DNA from: Pseudoscleropodium purum
Lineage: Eukaryota; Streptophyta; Bryopsida; Hypnales; Brachytheciaceae
Assembly: GCA_963969395.1 (NCBI GenBank)
Contig: OZ017805.1
Coordinates: 1-64,000 of the forward strand
DNA: 64,000 nucleotides
Reading direction: 5' to 3'
The notes below the pieces were generated by a model. The model saw nothing but the letters and a program-made list of their open reading frames with translations, made no database searches and was not told the DNA's origin. The stretch's first letter is position 1, and the number at the start of each line of letters is the position of its first letter. Positions 59,735 through 64,000 of this stretch are shown in pieces. Position numbers and translations under genes: made by a program.

Positions 59735-61156
59735 TCATTCTCCTCCACTTGGTTTTGGAAAAAGACAAATCTGCAGACAAAACTCAATCGTGTATATGAT
59801 GAGAAAAGCATACAAAACCATAATTATCTTTCCAAATGGTCAGCTTCAAGCTGGAGACAAAAGCTGACTACCTCTGCAGAGATAGTTCGAAAGTCGTATC
59901 TTAAGTTTACATCACTCACTCACCTTCTTTTTCTTCTTTTCCATCAGCGCTAGGTCTTGAATTCGTTTTAGTTTGCTCTCCATACTAGCTCGGTCACTGT
60001 TCTCAGACTCACCTTCTCTACTCCCCACAGCAACATAAGGAACTACAGACCAATTACATGGTGAACTCGACATCAAAACAAATCAATAATGTTCGAACTT
60101 TTCAGGAAGTCACTAATAGAAAAGCACAGCAGCATACGTGACAAGTAGCAAATATTATACCGACGTCCATATCCTACCTGCAACCAGGTAATATGAGGAC
60201 TGAAGGCACGATACCTTCTGTCATTTCAAGCTGTTGAAATGCAAATGGCGGAAGAGGATCAAACTCAAACCCCAGAGGCGGCCCATCATTTCTTAGCGGT
60301 CCTCCCAGCTGATTCTCTACGGCGATAATGACTGCCTGTTCTGCTTGTACCCGAGGATTTACCTTGGGCTTTGGTCCAGGCTTTCGTGTAGGCATCCTAG
60401 GATCCCTCAGTATCCTTGGACCAATTCGTCTCCTGGGAACAAGTTTAGATTTAGGTTTCAAAAACTCTTCACGATCGCCATCACCAATATCCAAGCCATT
60501 TCGATGCTCTGCAATCAAATCTTCGTCATAATGTTCTTCAGCTAATACTTGAGCAGGATATCCGTCTTCAGAATCATCGTCCTCCCTGCTATTCAGATCA
60601 ATTATTTCCCCTTTTTTTGAAGACCCCGGCTTCTCGGCTTTGGAATCACATTTGATACGTCTGGAATTGCCCATCAGCTTTTCATCGACTACTCCATCGC
60701 GCCTGTCTTTGTAACGACGATGCGTGAACCAAATCTGGAGCTGCTTCTCGGATAAGTTAAGTTCTCGGCTGAGCACTGAACGAGTGGTTTCGGAAGGGTA
60801 CTTCTCTACTGCAATGCAGAAGCAACAATCGAACCGAAGGTCATGAGTCATATCCGTCAAGTTCAATTCTATGTTCAATGTTTTGCTTCTGCCTCACCTT
60901 GCTGACAAAACTCCAAGATATTCAAATTATAAATATGAGCATTAACCCTAATTAACTGCAGATATTCATGCAGTTCTTTCATGTGAAAGTATACATATAG
61001 AATAGTAATTGGACAAATGCAGCAAATCTTACAGGCGTAAGCCCTCTCCAGAACTTCGGTCTGAGAGGCACTTTTCTTTTTCCTGGAGACTCCCTTCGGT
61101 TTTTCAGGTGACTGGATCTTTGAAGATAAACCAAGTGACGTGTCATCCGATGCCAT
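59735..61156 (-). CDS. RLT-type homeodomain protein, N-terminal part only (four-exon model)
   Basis: Minus-strand model: exons 61156-61033, 60808-60215, 60042-59924 and 59770-59735, phases agreeing, 290 residues. The start gives MASDDTSLGL. Residues about 23-79 form a homeodomain (KKKSASQTEVLERAYA, EKYPSETTRSVLSREL, helix 3 with KQLQIWFTHRRYKDRR) split by intron 1. An acidic stretch (EDDDSEDG), a basic proline-rich stretch and a conserved block ending LGFEFDPLPP follow. RLT (RINGLET) proteins share this order and, in Arabidopsis, partner ISWI remodellers in the nucleus. Intron sites are GT/AG; exon 3 ends at AAG/GTGAGT. The end of exon 2 is uncertain: the stronger-looking CAG/GTAGG site at 60178 breaks the frame, so AAG/GTATCG at 60215 was chosen. 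Exon 4 is the weakest call. Family members exceed 1000 residues and carry DDT and WHIM-type domains, absent here. The gene is therefore a truncated copy or pseudogene, or the rest lies beyond an unusually long intron. Confidence 0.75.
60809..61032 (-). other. Intron 1 of the homeodomain gene
   Basis: Lies between GCCT/GTAAGATT and ATTGCAG/TAGAG on the minus strand. Removing it joins ERAYA to LEKYPSE, as in the homeodomain of other RLT proteins. Frames that read through it (for example from 60878) are not the real start. Confidence 0.8.
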
Positions 61157-62700
61157 TTGAGTCTAACAACCGCTCTCGCTAACAAATTCACAGAGTCCTG
61201 CGTTTCACCAGCATTCCAATCCAAATCACGAAGTTCTCCAGTTCTTTTCAACTAAAATCTTGTGTGAGAAAGTATTTATTACTTTCCTAACATAAAAAAT
61301 CGCGCTCCATAACCTTACGAGTACTCCAATACATCTCTTCTTCCGTCCAAAAAATACAATAAAATGAAATGACACAAATCTTCAGTTCGCATATTCAAAT
61401 GCTTCTGCATTACCCAGACAGAACTTCAACACAACAAATTAGGGTAAAACAGTGCACGAAATGGTATAAGAAATTAGAGTCGCTTATAAGCGAGGTTTAA
61501 AATGAGACTAAGATCGCATTTTCTCATCCTTTCAAAAGGTAACCAACAAATTTAACAAAGAAACGAAGATACATCCAAGTACTTCCAGAGTGCTTACAAT
61601 CTACGCTTGCGCAACTAGGTCAAGTGCAGCACGCAGTCAGAAGACATAACTCATGCTCACGAAACCAATAGAAAACACCCACCTCTATGTCTGCAATGAG
61701 CTTCACATAAAGACGGAGAGTGAATCTGCACACCAAAGCGATGCAGAACATAACTATGGTAACTGGTACCGAATAAAACGACAATTGTCAGGTGGAACTG
61801 GTTCCTTCTACGAACCTATATCGAATATCCCTCAATATATGTGTGCTTGTACTTCCACATTGTTTCAATAAGATTAAACAACCACACTTATTTTCCAAGG
61901 TCACTGTTATTAACAAAAGAAGTATGCATGCAATCTCTCGTTTACTCTCGTAATCAACGCGTACACGATGAAATGAAAAGCTCACTGGCATTCTGAAAGC
62001 TTCACAGTTTCGTCCTCAAAGTAGCTGTTGAGGTATCTGCATAGATGTGTTGGTCTAAGGTTGACGGATTACCTTTGCTTCCGTCGAGCCGTACAGTGTT
62101 ACTCGATGATCATCATAATACTTTTCTCCCTACTTCCGAGTTCCGACGACTCGAAAATAAAAAAATTAACTCAAACCTCTTCAACCTTCAATCCAACTCT
62201 TCCAAACTGAGCACCATCACCCGCCTAATCCACATACACGACTCACAGAGCACGCGAAAGAACAAATATCTCCACAACAGACTCCACACACCACATGCCA
62301 AATACAAACAATTCACCTCCACCACAAGCAGCAGCTAGGCCACGTCAAAAGGAAACCCCAGAACATCACGAACCTACAACACATGCCTCCGCCATGCCCT
62401 TTCCCACAAGCTTGATATCTTGTCGAGAACTTCCAAAAAACCATATCTCTCATCCTTGCAAACCCCTCTGAAAATCGTCAAGTTGGTCATCTTCATGCCC
62501 ATAAGATTCCTTGCTTTGACGCTCTCAGACGTACGCCCTGTGTCTGTGAAAGTTTATCTCTCCGTCTCTCACTCTGGTGACGAAGCTCAAGTGAATCGCA
62601 GTCGTGTTGATTTTAACACTGGCTAACGGCGATTAGCTACTTGTCTATTTCTAGGACTCGTTGACTGTAGCATTATAGGTTAGTTCTCATGTTATCAACC
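61157..62700. other. Upstream of the homeodomain gene, no further gene recognised
   Basis: Composition stays less AT-rich, as expected for a promoter and 5' untranslated region of the minus-strand gene. Short frames on both strands match nothing I know. No promoter element is clear enough to call. Confidence 0.4.
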
Positions 62701-64000
62701 CCACGGGTTTTATCCTATTTCATCATTGAATTTGATTGTAACGAAGGGAGCGTAACATTCTTGAACTGCAGAAGGAGGACCCTTTCTCTACAACTAGCAT
62801 GCCGTTGCTACAATCAATAGTAAATCATTTGTAATCGCTGTAAATGAGATGGCAAATCTTTTCCTAAATCTCCATTCGTACCTATTTATTTTGTAGTATG
62901 CCTTGTGCTATTGCCACAATGGTTAGTTTGTCATTTGAAATTGTCATAAAAGTAATGATCAATTCTTTCTTAAATCTCCATTCATATTTGTTTCTTTTAT
63001 TCTTTAAATATGGAAAATTATCCATACCATTGACATTTACTATTATGTGAGCAATCAATTTTTGTATTATGTTTATTTCTATTTAAATTTGTATGATATT
63101 CAAAAATAGTATTCAAAATAAATTTTTGAAGTAAAAGTAAAAGCCATTTTCTAAAAAATCCTTAGAACATGCACTAATCTAATCTTATCAATGTATATTA
63201 AATTCAAAATTTAAATCATAATAGATCAAGGCCTAATTAGTATCCATAATAGTTTTGAGTTTTGAGAATGAAAAATTTGGTTCAACGAAGACATTCAACA
63301 AGTTTTTTGCTAAAACAAGAGCTTTGCTACATGCATAAGTCATTGTTTGCAAAAAATACTAATGTATCCTATGTATATCCAAGATAGGAATAAAGTCATC
63401 CAAATTTTCCAAAAAGCATATAACCATCTTCTCACTCTAAGTGTTGAAAGACTTAAACTTACAAAATAAAGTATGAAAGTATAATGTTGAAAGTTATGAA
63501 ATTTGTCAAAAACACTCTTAAAAGTAGTGAACTTCAACTGCCCCTATGATATTCAATATCAAGTTATGAGGTTAGCAAGGTATATGAAGTTTTTGTAGTT
63601 CATTAACAATTGATAATTGTTTTCACAAAGAATAAGTATTAGACAAACAAAGCGAAAAATATTAAAATATGAGTTCCTCTATAAATTTAATTGTATAAAG
63701 CATATTGTGATGGAAAAAATTGTTTGTTTATGGTCCTAAAAATTATTGTAGCTACCAAGTGTACATAATCAACATGGATACTATTCAACTAAATTGCATG
63801 AGTAAGTAAAAATCTTAGCTTGTATACAATAGAAACCAACAATTAATTAGATTGAATTACTTTGTTTGAAATTTTACATAGCTAGCTCTTGAATCTAGCT
63901 AGCAAAGAAAACTAAGCCTATTCTAATTCAAGCCCAACCAATAGAATAATCTAAATTGGTTCTAGATTATGGCTCCATGGTTGTCAAGGTTGTTAGCGTG
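62701..64000. other. AT-rich region at the right edge, nothing recognised
   Basis: Return to AT-rich, CpG-poor sequence without a recognisable gene or element. Confidence 0.5.

Noticed and set aside
60328..60545. Plus-strand frames opposite the homeodomain gene
   Set aside because: They are antisense shadows of exon 2, which carries the recognisable RLT motifs on the minus strand.
60809..60878. MNIELNLTDM as the start of the homeodomain protein
   Set aside because: This ATG lies in intron 1. The homeodomain needs the upstream exon (KKKSASQTEVLERAYA), joined by good splice sites.

Overview
The window is the left end of a chromosome from a land plant, or at least a streptophyte. It opens with about 1.17 kb of CCCTAAA repeat, the C-strand of the plant-type telomere TTTAGGG, in the orientation expected at a left end. 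The only recognisable host genes are plant ones: a homeodomain gene of the RLT (DDT-associated) family and a broken fragment of a class I trehalose-6-phosphate synthase. Nothing in the sequence identifies the species. Most of the window is AT-rich, poor in CpG and non-coding. Nearly all longer reading frames come from minisatellites that happen to lack stop codons.

Layout: telomere (1-1176); block A1 (about 1174-10203), ending in an interstitial telomere tract (10204-10323); a single-copy block B (10324-26585) with the TPS pseudogene, a 139-bp tandem array, a telomere-like GC-rich minisatellite and an AT-rich array of about 249-bp units; block A2 (26586-35579), an almost perfect copy of A1, also ending in an interstitial telomere tract (35580-35702); then a long AT-rich inner region. 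A1 and A2 differ by only three substitutions and two length changes that I could find. This looks like a chromosome end built in layers: sequence was twice joined onto an existing telomere, leaving the old telomere as an interstitial tract each time.

The inner region (35.7-58.9 kb) holds a non-autonomous Harbinger-like element with TTA target duplications, two hairpin elements with CACTA-like ends, decayed relatives of parts of block A, a 22-bp and a related 21-bp minisatellite that share a GGTGTAACCCGGCC core, several degenerate tandem arrays and a dead Tc1/mariner-type transposase. An island of less AT-rich sequence (about 58.9-62.7 kb) carries the RLT-type homeodomain gene on the minus strand. 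It has only the first exons of the family and lacks the DDT and later domains.

There is no operon-like organisation and no sign of a defence or biosynthetic system. The interest lies in the structure and history of the subtelomere, the repeat families and the captured gene fragments.
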